Assembly (NCBI RefSeq): GCF_040957575.1
Contig: NZ_CP162601.1
Location: 496,001 to 560,000 of the forward strand
Reading direction: 5' to 3'
DNA from: Vibrio sp. HB236076
GTDB lineage: Bacteria > Pseudomonadota > Gammaproteobacteria > Enterobacterales > Vibrionaceae
Length of the DNA: 64,000 nucleotides
Shown: positions 10,401-18,138 of the stretch, in pieces
Numbering within the stretch: the stretch's first letter is position 1
Layout: the number at the start of each line of letters is the position of its first letter
Notes under the pieces: model-generated
The model's database searches: none
Told to the model about the DNA's origin: nothing
Seen by the model: the letters and a program-made list of their open reading frames with translations, nothing else
Program-made: the position numbers and the translations under genes

Positions 10401-10441
10401 GGACACCCACTAATTTATTGTAGTGAAATACATGGGTGTCC
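10401..10441. repeat. 41-bp GGACACCCA...TGGGTGTCC element
   Basis: Inverted ends of 9 bp surround a conserved AAT-rich core ending in GTGAAATACA. It is preceded by a GCGATCTTG repeat, as at 203-243 and 3793-3833, and it abuts the truncated A module that begins at about 10452. Confidence 0.85.
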
Positions 10442-10451
10442 CGTAAATACT

Positions 10452-10660
10452 CCTGACCCAGTGTTCGGTCTTATGCGGATCCGACCCCTAGGAGTGATGA
10501 AACAAATGGGGATGGAATGAGCGTTGATGTCGGTGCCGTCAATGGTGTCAATTGCTAAGGTCAGTCTTTGTTCTTTGCCAAGTGAGTTCGAGCCATAGGG
10601 GTCGGATCCACAAGCGTTGAGTGCAAGTTGTGATTGTGTCGATCCCGCGAATCCGACCCC
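10452..10660. repeat. 5'-truncated 235-bp composite repeat, copy 6
   Basis: The A module lacks its left 26 or so bases (10452-10488 remains, ending CCGACCCC). The spacer and the B module (10598-10660) are intact. The truncation falls at the junction with the 41-bp element, suggesting insertion or recombination between repeat families. Confidence 0.8.
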
Positions 10661-10846
10661 AAGTGATGCCTTTGGTTATCTTTAAGTGATGTTTTGACGG
10701 TCAGTCGGCGCTTTTGGGTTGCCATGATCCAAATGCTATTCACGCTAATGTCCCTTGCTGCCCATTCGAGTATCGTAAACACGAAAGGAAATCTTAATCC
10801 CATGTTTTTAAAGAACATTGTTTGTTTTTTTACTATCTTTCTCTTG

Positions 10847-11593
10847 CTACTTGGAGCGCAGCGATCTTGAAACGAAGTGATCTTGCGACTTGTTTTTCAA
10901 AACCCGCCGACAAATCTCAAAATCATCCAAATTCACCTGCTCGCGCAACGACTGAAAGGGCAAATCGTCAAACCGGTGCGAAGTCTCATGGTGGGGTAGG
11001 GTGGCAAAAATTGCCGACAGAGTTTTTTTATTTATTTCTAAAAGATTATGTCGGCAACTCTTGCCGCCCACGTGGTCGGCAGCGCTTGCCACCTCCTGTA
11101 GGCAACTCTTGCCACCCTGATGTTCGGTTTTTACGCATTGAGTTTCATTTGCCTGTGGATAACTTTTTGTCTCTTTATGAGCGTTGGGCTCGACATCGAG
11201 TGATTTGTTGATCGGCTTGGTTGGCGGCGCGGTTTTTGCGCTTGGGGTGCTGGCCTTGGGCGATTGGTAGCGCTCGCGGCGGCTTTTTTGTTGGTCGATA
11301 AAAGCTTGGTAAGCGGCGCGAATTTTATCGAGGTTGAGGTGGTAAAAGTTGCTGCGCTGGCGGCCGCGGGCGTCGTGGCGATTGCTGATGGTGATCCAAC
11401 CTTGCTCGACTAAGTATTTGAGTTGGTATCGCACCGTGCGCTCCGATGCCTCACAGCATTCGCTTAAAAATCGATGCGAAGGAAAGCTGGTGCCAAAGCT
11501 ATCGGCTTGGTCGGCCAGTTTGATTAATAGCAGTTTGCTCGCCATTGAGCCGACAGAAATATTAATAACTTGTTGCGTGATTGGGATCGACAT
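10847..11593 (-). CDS. Winged-helix protein, phage replication/regulator type
   Basis: A 248-residue protein starting at the ATG at 11593, which GAGGT precedes by 6 bases; a GTG two codons upstream is less well placed. Residues about 15-85 form a helix-turn-helix/winged-helix (SHRFLSECCEASERTVRYQL, then VEQGWITISNR with basic residues), as in phage replication-initiation or GntR-like helix-turn-helix proteins. The rest is polar and low-complexity, as in O-type replication proteins. It is divergent from the genes starting at 12189, over a 595-bp intergenic region. The last dozen residues (DHFVSRSLRSK) are encoded by the GCGATCTTG-type repeat, so the native C-terminus was probably replaced. Role: regulator of the island or a relic replication protein. 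Confidence 0.65.
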   Translation of the reverse strand: MSIPITQQVINISVGSMASKLLLIKLADQADSFGTSFPSHRFLSECCEASERTVRYQLKYLVEQGWITISNRHDARGRQRSNFYHLNLDKIRAAYQAFIDQQKSRRERYQSPKASTPSAKTAPPTKPINKSLDVEPNAHKETKSYPQANETQCVKTEHQGGKSCLQEVASAADHVGGKSCRHNLLEINKKTLSAIFATLPHHETSHRFDDLPFQSLREQVNLDDFEICRRVLKNKSQDHFVSRSLRSK

Positions 11594-12188
11594 AAGCACA
11601 CCTCGTTACGTGGTTTAGATTCGATAATCGTTTTGTGACGCTCACTGGCAGCGTTGAAGCAAACTTTTTGCCTTTAGGTGAGTTAAGTCACGTTTTTGCG
11701 CATACATAAGTAACTATTTATGACTTTTAAAACGCCAAATAAGGCGTGTTATTAGTTTTAGTCAGAGGAATTCGATTTTTCCTCATTATTTTTTAATGAT
11801 TTATCAATTGTTTGAGCGCTTTCCCAAAAAATGGCCGTTTTCTGACCACTTTGTTGATAGCTGTCAAGTTTATTTATCACGCCACAAATTTGTGCTGGAT
11901 CTCTATCTAAAATGAGTGTGTTAAGCAAAGGTTCTCACCAAGCAGTGCGTTTGCCGTGGTATTTGCTTAGCCCAGTGTCGATGTTAGTTAACCGTTGTTG
12001 TTATGCGCTCACTGCGTGTTGAGGTGTCGTTACTTGTGCGTCGCTTAAAAAAGAGGGCGGCGAAAAACCAGAGCGAGCAGGGAGGGTGAGAAGCATAAGA
12101 TTGGAATAAGTCTTATTCGTTTTCTCATTTGAATTGACGGTAGTGATGTCGATGAAATCGTGATCATTTGAATGAATCAGGAGTCCTT
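11594..12188. promoter_or_regulatory. Divergent intergenic region of the phage-like island
   Basis: These 595 bp without a gene separate the helix-turn-helix gene from the plus-strand pair. They contain an inverted repeat ACGCC-N6-GGCGT (11732-11747) in an AT-rich setting, which could be an operator for the adjacent regulator or a weak terminator. I could not fix promoters. Confidence 0.4.
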
Positions 12189-12809
12189 ATGGCTATGATG
12201 GAATGGTATGTAAGTTCGTATGTGGGTGTCCTTAGCGCTGAGGTTATTCCCGGCCGCGCTTTGTCTTCTCAGCAATGGCTTGAGATCAATACCGATTTGT
12301 CGCGCCGTTTTCCGTTGGCCGATGCCTTGGTGTACGCGCGTTTTGGTGTCGAGTCGTCGAATAGCAGTGAAGAGGCGGTGCTCGGGCATCAAGCAAGGTT
12401 GCAAGGGCGTTTGTTGGCACTGAGTGAGATGTCCTGTGAGCGCAGTGAGAGTGTCGCTTTGTGGTTGTGGTCTTGGCTGTTTAAGCGAGTGACGTTTAGC
12501 GGTAAGGCGAATAAGGAGTCGTTGTTTTCGGATGTGAAGCGTCGCGGGCGTTTGGCACTCTCTGATGGCAGTAAGTTGACCAGGCTGGGGCTGTTGTCTT
12601 TGTCGGAGCGTTTGGCTTGCGATCAGGTGGTGGATGAGGTGCTGCTTGAGGTGTGTGATTTTTGCGAGGCGTTGTTTACGGCGGTGATGCGAGAGTATCA
12701 AGTGGGCAATGGCGGGGCGGCGTCGTTGGCTCAGTCGGTGAGTAAATCGGCAGGGGTGGTTAAGCCTTCGTCGTTGCCTGGTAAGGGGTTGCGAGGGCTT
12801 GGGGTATGA
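12189..12809 (+). CDS. Unknown protein coupled to endolysin gene
   Basis: A 206-residue protein from the ATG at 12189; AGGAG at 12179-12183 decides this start over the in-frame codon at 12168. I do not recognise a family. It is rich in Leu, Ser and Glu, has a hydrophobic Trp-containing stretch around residues 100-110 (ALWLWSWLFKRV), no signal peptide, and a Gly/Ser-rich C-terminus. It overlaps the amidase gene by four bases (ATGA), so the two are almost certainly translated together, which suggests a role in a phage-type late or lysis module. The coding strand is strongly G/T-rich, unlike the polysaccharide genes around it, which supports a foreign origin. Confidence 0.65.
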   Translation: MAMMEWYVSSYVGVLSAEVIPGRALSSQQWLEINTDLSRRFPLADALVYARFGVESSNSSEEAVLGHQARLQGRLLALSEMSCERSESVALWLWSWLFKRVTFSGKANKESLFSDVKRRGRLALSDGSKLTRLGLLSLSERLACDQVVDEVLLEVCDFCEALFTAVMREYQVGNGGAASLAQSVSKSAGVVKPSSLPGKGLRGLGV

Positions 12810-13300
12810 GTGAGTTAAATGTGGGGGCGCTGCATCCGGTGTTGTCGGTGTGCGCTAAGGGGGCGAGTATGGCCGCGCCGCGTTTTATTACGGTACATTG
12901 TTCGGCAACTCGGGCGGATCAGTGGGTGTCGGCGGCGGATATTCGCCGTTGGCATTTGGCTCGCGGCTGGCGTGATATTGGTTATCACTGGGTGATTGAG
13001 CGAAGTGGCACTTTAGTCGCGGGCCGTTCGATGGCGTGTGAGGGGGCGCATGTTCGCGGTCATAATCGCGGCAATATCGGCATTTGTTTGGTCGGCGGTG
13101 TCGATGAGTTAGGCGCGCCGCAGGATAATTTTACTGAGGATCAGATGTTGGTGTTGCGCGATCTTATCATTACGTTGTCGGCGCGGTTTTCGATTGATCC
13201 TGTGTGTGTGGTCGGTCATCGCGATTGGTTGTCGCCAGAGGATCCGCCCAAGTCTTGCCCGTGTTTTGATGTCGGGTTTTGGTTGAAAAACACAGTGTAG
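12806..13300 (+). CDS. N-acetylmuramoyl-L-alanine amidase (endolysin)
   Basis: A 164-residue protein of the T7-lysozyme / amidase_2 fold. Zn ligands and catalytic features are visible: ITVHCSATR (first His), WRDIGYHWVI (the Tyr position), GHNRGNIGICLVGG, and VCVVGHRDWLSPEDPPKSCP carrying the last His, Asp and Cys. It has no signal peptide, so as a phage endolysin it would need a holin; a candidate lies at 14337-14678. The start overlaps the upstream gene in ATGA. An internal ATG before APRFITVH could be an alternative start. Its final codons Thr-Val-stop lie inside an ACAGTGTAGGACAGT repeat, so the C-terminus was trimmed or rebuilt at a repeat. Confidence 0.88.
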   Translation: MSELNVGALHPVLSVCAKGASMAAPRFITVHCSATRADQWVSAADIRRWHLARGWRDIGYHWVIERSGTLVAGRSMACEGAHVRGHNRGNIGICLVGGVDELGAPQDNFTEDQMLVLRDLIITLSARFSIDPVCVVGHRDWLSPEDPPKSCPCFDVGFWLKNTV

Positions 13301-13609
13301 GACAGTCCGCTTCGCTTCAAGATCGTTTCACTGCAAGATCGTTTCACTGCAAGGACGCTTCGCTCAAGGAACAAGAAAGGAAAATACAGTAGCAAGGACC
13401 GCTGCGCTCAAGGACGTTTCACTCAAGTGGCAAGAAAGGTCAAAACATTAAAATCAGAAAACATAGGGTTTTAGGTTTTAGTATTGGTTTTTTCTTTCAA
13501 CTTGAAACGAAGTGATCTTGCTACTTGGAGCGCAGCGATCTTGCTCCTTGTTCTAGCTACTTGAAGCGAAGCGATCTTGGAACGAAGTGATCTTGCCACT
13601 TTTTTTTAG
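13301..13609. repeat. Left flanking repeat of the four-helix-bundle gene
   Basis: No gene. The stretch has CTTCGCT/CAAGATCG repeats (13308-13430), then a block from about 13432 to 13607 that is nearly identical to 14162-14319 on the other side of the four-helix-bundle gene. Confidence 0.85.
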
Positions 13610-13978
13610 CTACTTGTTTTTTTTAGTTTTAATAAAGCTCGCTAACATTCTGGAAATCTCAGCGGTCTCCTTTAACCAGCGAGTTGCGACGGTTTGCTCA
13701 ATATAATTGATTTCAAGACCAATATAGATTTGGGTACGTAACTCACCGCATGAACCTTTTGCGTAATTTAGAAAGTTGGCAAATTCTTTGGGGGAAGCAC
13801 GTTCATATCCTTCTGCAATGTTGGAAGGGATAGAGAGAGCTGAACGAGTTATTTGATCTTTGAACCCGAAGTCTCGGCATTTTTCTAGGTGCTTATAGAT
13901 CTCAACGGTGAGGGTTTTAGCTCGTTTCCATACAATTAATTTTTCATATGCCATGGTAGATACCGTCTGACTTGTCAT
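13610..13978 (-). CDS. Four-helix-bundle protein (S23/IVP family)
   Basis: A 122-residue protein of the family found as an insertion in some 23S rRNA genes and as stand-alone genes. Visible signature: YEKLIVWKRA near the N-terminus, DQITRSALSIPSNIAEGYER in the middle, FLNYAKGSCGELRTQ and a terminal amphipathic helix. The fold is also that of the DGR accessory protein Avd, but no reverse transcriptase is nearby. The gene is antisense to its neighbours and embedded between two near-identical repeat blocks, so it looks inserted or mobilised by recombination. The ATG at 13978 is used; an alternative is the ATG before AYEKL. Molecular role is unknown, probably nucleic-acid binding. Confidence 0.85.
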   Translation of the reverse strand: MTSQTVSTMAYEKLIVWKRAKTLTVEIYKHLEKCRDFGFKDQITRSALSIPSNIAEGYERASPKEFANFLNYAKGSCGELRTQIYIGLEINYIEQTVATRWLKETAEISRMLASFIKTKKNK

Positions 13979-14336
13979 TACTTCAGTTTATTGTGGTGAA
14001 AAAGAGCTGAGTTTTACTTTTTTCTAATGAATTTTGGGATAGGAGGCTCGCTGATTAGTTAAAAATCGACTTTGTGTTTCAAAAAGATAAAAGATCGCCG
14101 CGCTTAAAAATAAGGTCGCTTCGCTTCAAGATCGTTTCACTGCAAGGACGCTTCGCTAAAGTGGCAAGAAAGGTCAAAATCTGTTTTTTAGGTTTTAGTC
14201 TTGGGTTTTTCTTTCAACTTGAAACGAAGTGATCTTGCTACTTGGAGCGAAGCGATCTTGCTCCTTGTTCTAGCTACTTGAAGCGAAGCGATCTTGGAAC
14301 GAAGTGATCTTGCCACTTCTTTTAAAGGAGAACATC
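13979..14336. repeat. Right flanking repeat and leader of holin-like gene
   Basis: The block 14112-14319 repeats the left flank. The repeat runs directly into the ribosome site AAAGGAG (14324-14330) of the next gene, so that gene's 5' leader is repeat-derived. Nothing else is seen in 13979-14100. Confidence 0.8.
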
Positions 14337-14678
14337 ATGAGCTTTATCGGTAAGTTATTTGGCAGTGACGCCGCCATCGCCAAAGGAATGAACGCAATCA
14401 TCAACAGTGGAGATGCGCTTATTTTTACCAACCAAGAGCAGGCAGAACAAAAGGTGCAATTGTTAAAGGCGTACGAACCGTTTCGTCTTTTACAGCGTTG
14501 TATTGTGTTGTTGTTTACGGTGCCGTATGTGTTATTGCATACGCTGGTGATAGGAGGGTGTTTGCACGGCATGGACTGGGCGCCCATTGGTGAGCAGATC
14601 AATGAGGCGTTTGGTTATCCGGTACTTGCGGCGGTGAGTTTGTATTTAACAGGAGGGGTGTTGCCAAGCCGTAAGTAA
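14337..14678 (+). CDS. Holin-like small membrane protein
   Basis: A 113-residue protein from the ATG at 14337, set by AAAGGAG seven bases upstream; the longer frame back to 14304 is repeat DNA. It begins with an amphipathic N-terminus (SFIGKLFGSDAAIAKGMNAI), followed by two clear hydrophobic segments (about residues 53-75 and 90-107). It resembles the 3-TM holin of gene-transfer-agent/phage release modules. With the upstream amidase it would make a holin-endolysin pair, although the four-helix-bundle gene lies between them. Assignment rests on size, topology and context. Confidence 0.6.
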   Translation: MSFIGKLFGSDAAIAKGMNAIINSGDALIFTNQEQAEQKVQLLKAYEPFRLLQRCIVLLFTVPYVLLHTLVIGGCLHGMDWAPIGEQINEAFGYPVLAAVSLYLTGGVLPSRK

Positions 14679-14684
14679 CGTCTT

Positions 14685-14885
14685 AACAGTGTGCCACAGT
14701 GTAAGACAGTCCGCTGCGCTTAAGACAGTGAAACACAGTTAAGAAGTCCGACTGTGTTTCACTGTGTCAAATACATGGGTGTCCTGTATTTATTCTCTTG
14801 GAGCGAAGCGATCTTGCGACTTTTTTAAACGGTGTTTGACTGTCTCATACTGTGTTTCACTGTCCTACACCGCCCCTCACTGTGC
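14685..14885. repeat. ACAGT/ACTGT arrays and TGGGTGTCC half element
   Basis: ACAGT units (about 14697-14740) face ACTGT units (about 14750-14768). There is a half element with TGGGTGTCC at about 14777-14785, a GCGATCTTG repeat at about 14800, and a second ACTGT array (14828-14885) that overlaps the stop of the minus-strand gene ending at 14877. Confidence 0.8.
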
Positions 14886-15989
14886 TTTATTACTTTTCAA
14901 CTTCTCCTGATACATGCTAACGCGCTTATTGATAAACGGGCCATTAGGTCGCAGTTTTTGCGCCATTAACATCAAATCTAAACTGGCTTGCAGATCGGTC
15001 TTTTCTAACTGAACCGCTAAGTCGCGTAGCCTGTTGATATCGTTATCATTGAGTGGCGTCACTTTCGCCTTTGGTGGCTGCGGTTTTGGCGTTGCGGCTA
15101 ACCGTTCTTGCTCCGGTAAGCTGTTGATGAAAGCTTGTTGATATTGCTCAATGACTTGCTTGCGCTTTGGCGTGAGTTGTTTGATGTGGTTTGAAGTAAT
15201 GAATTTAAAATAATGCTGGTATTGGCGTTTGCCGTTGCGAATTTTTCGGTAAAAGTGGTGGTCTGGCAGAGTTTGGTTGATCAGGCAATAAAAGCTGTCT
15301 TTAAGGGCTTTTACCGTCAGTAAGTGCCTGGGAATGCCATGACCAACACCGCGAAAGTTGATCATTTGTGCGTTTTGGTAGCGGTAGGCATGGCGTTTAT
15401 CTTGGTTAAATAACGGATCGACCACGATCAATTTTGGCGTGTGAGTGTCTGCCCCATCGTGAAAATCGCTTTGCCATGGGTAGTGGTTGGCCGCGCTGTT
15501 AAAGCGGTTTTCAAACGGCACTAACTCGGGGTTTAAAGTGGAGATGGGGTTAAACAGCAGACAGCGGTCAAGTTTGAGAAGATCGCAATAGGCACCGACC
15601 GCGTAGCCTCCCATCGAGCCACCATAACCGAGCTTTTCACTATATGGAGTAATGTATTGGCTAAAGACTTTTATGATTTCTTGTGTGAGTGGCGTGCGAA
15701 ACCAGTTGTTTTTTTGGTAACAAGAGAAGGAAATAACACTGTAGCCTTCTTTGGTGATGAAGTCGTAGCCCCAAGGGCGGTAGTTGGGGTCGTTGAGTTT
15801 TTGCTCGGTAGTGGTTTCGCCTGCGTTGGAAAAGGCGACTATGATGGGTTTGTTGATGTCACCTAAGCAAAAGCGCACGTAGATATCTTCGGTGACAAAG
15901 TCTTGCTCGAATGGCTCGGCCAGGCTTTTAGTGATGTCGTGTTGAGCCAGTAACGTTTGCAGTTGTTCTGCGGTGGTGATTTTTATCAT
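14877..15989 (-). CDS. Alpha/beta-hydrolase-like protein with RPNGPFI module
   Basis: A 370-residue protein. Residues about 40-260 look like an alpha/beta-hydrolase fold: nucleophile elbow GYGGSMGGYA (Ser125), a following DLLKLDRCLLFNP strand, an acidic candidate in KLIVVDPLF and a late His in GVGHGIPRHL. A charged linker (about 280-318) leads to a C-terminal helical module ending KLRPNGPFINKRV, shared with sulfotransferase-like proteins of this locus. Possible roles are a polysaccharide O-acetyl esterase/acyl hydrolase or a non-hydrolytic assembly protein. It is the leftmost minus-strand gene before the phage-like island, and its stop codon abuts an ACTGT array. Fold assignment is fairly secure; substrate is unknown. 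Confidence 0.65.
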   Translation of the reverse strand: MIKITTAEQLQTLLAQHDITKSLAEPFEQDFVTEDIYVRFCLGDINKPIIVAFSNAGETTTEQKLNDPNYRPWGYDFITKEGYSVISFSCYQKNNWFRTPLTQEIIKVFSQYITPYSEKLGYGGSMGGYAVGAYCDLLKLDRCLLFNPISTLNPELVPFENRFNSAANHYPWQSDFHDGADTHTPKLIVVDPLFNQDKRHAYRYQNAQMINFRGVGHGIPRHLLTVKALKDSFYCLINQTLPDHHFYRKIRNGKRQYQHYFKFITSNHIKQLTPKRKQVIEQYQQAFINSLPEQERLAATPKPQPPKAKVTPLNDNDINRLRDLAVQLEKTDLQASLDLMLMAQKLRPNGPFINKRVSMYQEKLKSNKAQ

Positions 15990-16057
15990 TTTATCCCTAT
16001 TTTCCCAACCGAGGTGTGTTATTCAAAAGTGTTAAATTTTGCATAGTAGTAGAGTAT

Positions 16058-16205
16058 ATGACAGTGTGACACAGTCCGCTTCGCTTAACACAGTGAAATA
16101 CAGTTAAGAGGTCCAGCTGTGTTTCACTGTCTTGTACTGTGTTTGACTGTTTTACACTCTGAATTACTGTGTTTCACTGTCTTGTACTGTCTCACACTGT
16201 TTTAT
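16058..16205. repeat. ACAGT/ACTGT array
   Basis: ACAGT units with a CGCTTCGCTTAA interruption face ACTGT units. The arms GTGAAATACAG and CTGTGTTTCAC form an imperfect hairpin. It lies directly downstream of the minus-strand gene that stops at 16211. Confidence 0.8.
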
Positions 16206-16210
16206 ACAGA

Positions 16211-17857
16211 CTACAACGCTTGCCAATGTTGCCAGCATCTCACCAAAAGATCCTGCTCTGCACTGGCATGACCAAGTAGTGACCCCGTTTGTGCCAGCCA
16301 CGTGATTTTATCCGCTTGTTGCACCTTTTCTCGTACCGAATCTTTGTAGTGTTTAACACCACTTTGGTAATCCTTTTGCAGTTCGAGACGCGTGTTGAGT
16401 TGGATGACGATGGGGTGTTCGGGCTTGGTGCATTGGTCGAGTATTTGCTGTGCTTTTTCTAAATGATTGTCACTTAGGAGCAGATCAGCGTATTTGATGA
16501 CCAAAGGCGGTAAGTAACCAAGGTGTTCAATCCCGTCTTCTAAACATTGGAACGCTTGTTGAGTGTGGTGTTGGCTGACTAAGCATTGTGCCAAGCTCAC
16601 GTAAAACTGTGGGTTTTTCGGATTGTCTTTAATGGCTTTGCGGTAAAAGTAGTTCGCTTTGGTGATGTCGTTAAGCTGTTGGTAGGCTTGCCCAAGGTGA
16701 AGGCTAACAAAGGGCGCATAGCTGCCTAGGGCGATGGCGTTTTTGAACGCGCTTATTGACTGGGTAAATTGTTTGGCGCGTAAGGCGAGTTTACCCAATT
16801 CAATCCAGGTATTGCCATTGGTCGGTTGATGCTGGTCGAGGTAGAGCGTGATTTGTTTTAGGTTTTCGTCGGTAGCAATCGGCAGTGGCAGGGTTTTCAA
16901 CCATTCGTTGAGGGTTTCTGCGTTTTGTTGATCTGGGTAGGTCAAAGCCTGTGGGGTGGTTGGATAGTTGGGCTCTGAACTCGGCTGATTTTGATGTTGT
17001 TTTATTAGCGCTTGCTCGTACTGCGCCCATAGGGAGTCTGGCAGTTCAGTGGGCGTGTATTCGATGGGTTTTTCATCACTGTGTGTGGCATCAGCAAGGG
17101 TGAGCAGTTGTTGCCAGAGGGCATCAAGTTTGGCAATCAAACTCTTGGAGAGCGATGCTTTGATCTGTGTTGAGGCGCGGTCGTTAAAGAGTTCCGGTTT
17201 ATAAGGACTGTCGGCGTTATCATCGAGGTCGAAGCCAAATTTTTCGTTAATGCGAGTGATGATCGGCACACCGTTAAATAAGGCGCGTTGGGTTACGATC
17301 AGGGTTTGCTTTGGGTGTTGCTGGGCAAAGTCGATGAGTCGGCGGTTATAGGCGATCCACATGTTGGCAGCCAGCTCTGGGGTGCTCCAAAATTGCAGTG
17401 TGACGTGTTCAGGGGTCAGCGTTGGCAGTTGGTGAGCAAATTCACGGCTGTGGCGATGGAGTAGCGATTCGATACAGCTGCTCCAATGGCGAGCAATAAA
17501 AAGGTAGTGACCGTGTTCCCCTAGGCTTTGTTGCCAGTCGTTTAAAAATAGGCAGGCGCGTGGGTCTTTGATGCCCCAATGTTGGTCGTGTTGGTTGCGC
17601 TTGGCAATGTAGTCGTTGAGAAAGCCTTTGTCGGTGTGCAATGGGGTTTGCTGGTGGTATTGCCAGTTGGTGTCGTTGTTGGCCAGTTGTTGGTCGTGAA
17701 GTCGTACGGCTGGCCAGTCTTCGTAGTGTCCGTTGGGGTTACTGATGTTACCGCCCATGAGCTCGTAGCCCATGTTGAGCCCGGCTTTGTGCAGGTAGTG
17801 TGCGGTGGCGGAAGTAGCACTGCGATGGAAGCCTGTGCAAAGTAGGGTTTTGTACAT
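16211..17857 (-). CDS. Sulfotransferase-like protein with TPR tail
   Basis: A 548-residue protein. The N-terminal half (1-250) is sulfotransferase-like with a nucleotide-loop motif CTGFHRSATSATAHYL (7-22) and a later FIARHWSSCIESLLHRH element in the position of the 3'-phosphate site. Residues about 340-520 hold at least four tetratricopeptide-like helices (NTWIELGKLALRAKQFTQSI, VSLHLGQAYQQLNDITKANY, FYVSLAQCLVSQHHTQQA). A TPR region joined to a sulfotransferase suggests a protein-bound or assembly-dependent enzyme. The coding strand is C/A-rich, with many Gln, His, Thr and Asn codons, unlike neighbouring genes. ACTGT/ACAGT arrays flank it on both sides. Acceptor and donor are not proven. Confidence 0.72.
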   Translation of the reverse strand: MYKTLLCTGFHRSATSATAHYLHKAGLNMGYELMGGNISNPNGHYEDWPAVRLHDQQLANNDTNWQYHQQTPLHTDKGFLNDYIAKRNQHDQHWGIKDPRACLFLNDWQQSLGEHGHYLFIARHWSSCIESLLHRHSREFAHQLPTLTPEHVTLQFWSTPELAANMWIAYNRRLIDFAQQHPKQTLIVTQRALFNGVPIITRINEKFGFDLDDNADSPYKPELFNDRASTQIKASLSKSLIAKLDALWQQLLTLADATHSDEKPIEYTPTELPDSLWAQYEQALIKQHQNQPSSEPNYPTTPQALTYPDQQNAETLNEWLKTLPLPIATDENLKQITLYLDQHQPTNGNTWIELGKLALRAKQFTQSISAFKNAIALGSYAPFVSLHLGQAYQQLNDITKANYFYRKAIKDNPKNPQFYVSLAQCLVSQHHTQQAFQCLEDGIEHLGYLPPLVIKYADLLLSDNHLEKAQQILDQCTKPEHPIVIQLNTRLELQKDYQSGVKHYKDSVREKVQQADKITWLAQTGSLLGHASAEQDLLVRCWQHWQAL

Positions 17858-17924
17858 AGTAGGTAAGTCCGTTTTAAGCCTTTGTTATGGGATTAATTTA
17901 ACATGCTTTGTATGGGGAGTGCAG

Positions 17925-18130
17925 TGTGGCACAGTGTAAGACAGTATGACACAGTCCGCTTCGCTTAACACAGTGAAATACAGTTAAGAGGTCCAGCTGT
18001 GTTTCACTGTCTTGTACTGTGTTTGACTGTTTTACACTCTGAATTACTTGCTACTTGGAACGAAGTGATCTTGCTACTCTTTTAAACTGTGTTTTACTGT
18101 CTTGTTCGGTCATCCACCGTCTTACACTCT
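17925..18130. repeat. ACAGT/ACTGT arrays with GCGATCTTG-type unit
   Basis: This array closely resembles 16058-16205, including the arms GTGAAATACAG and CTGTGTTTCAC, followed by a short GAACGAAGTGATCTTG unit and another ACTGT run. Near-identical arrays therefore flank the 548-residue gene. Confidence 0.8.
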
Positions 18131-18138
18131 GATTTCCC

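Larger units (their letters stand above)
9067..10846. repeat. Gene-free region: AT-rich leader plus composite repeats
   Basis: From 9067 to about 9530 I see no gene or repeat. It is AT-rich and may hold the promoter or leader of the minus-strand 945-residue GT gene. From 9590 to 10846 there are two complete 235-bp composite repeats, one 5'-truncated copy, a 41-bp GGACACCCA element (10401-10441) and GCGATCTTG-type repeats. The two minus-strand 85-codon frames (10047-10304, 10561-10818) are nearly identical because they lie in repeat copies; they are not called as genes. Confidence 0.75.

Noticed and set aside
13610..13978. Diversity-generating retroelement suggested by the Avd-like fold
   Set aside because: No reverse transcriptase and no template/variable repeat pair were found nearby. 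The family is also common as stand-alone genes.
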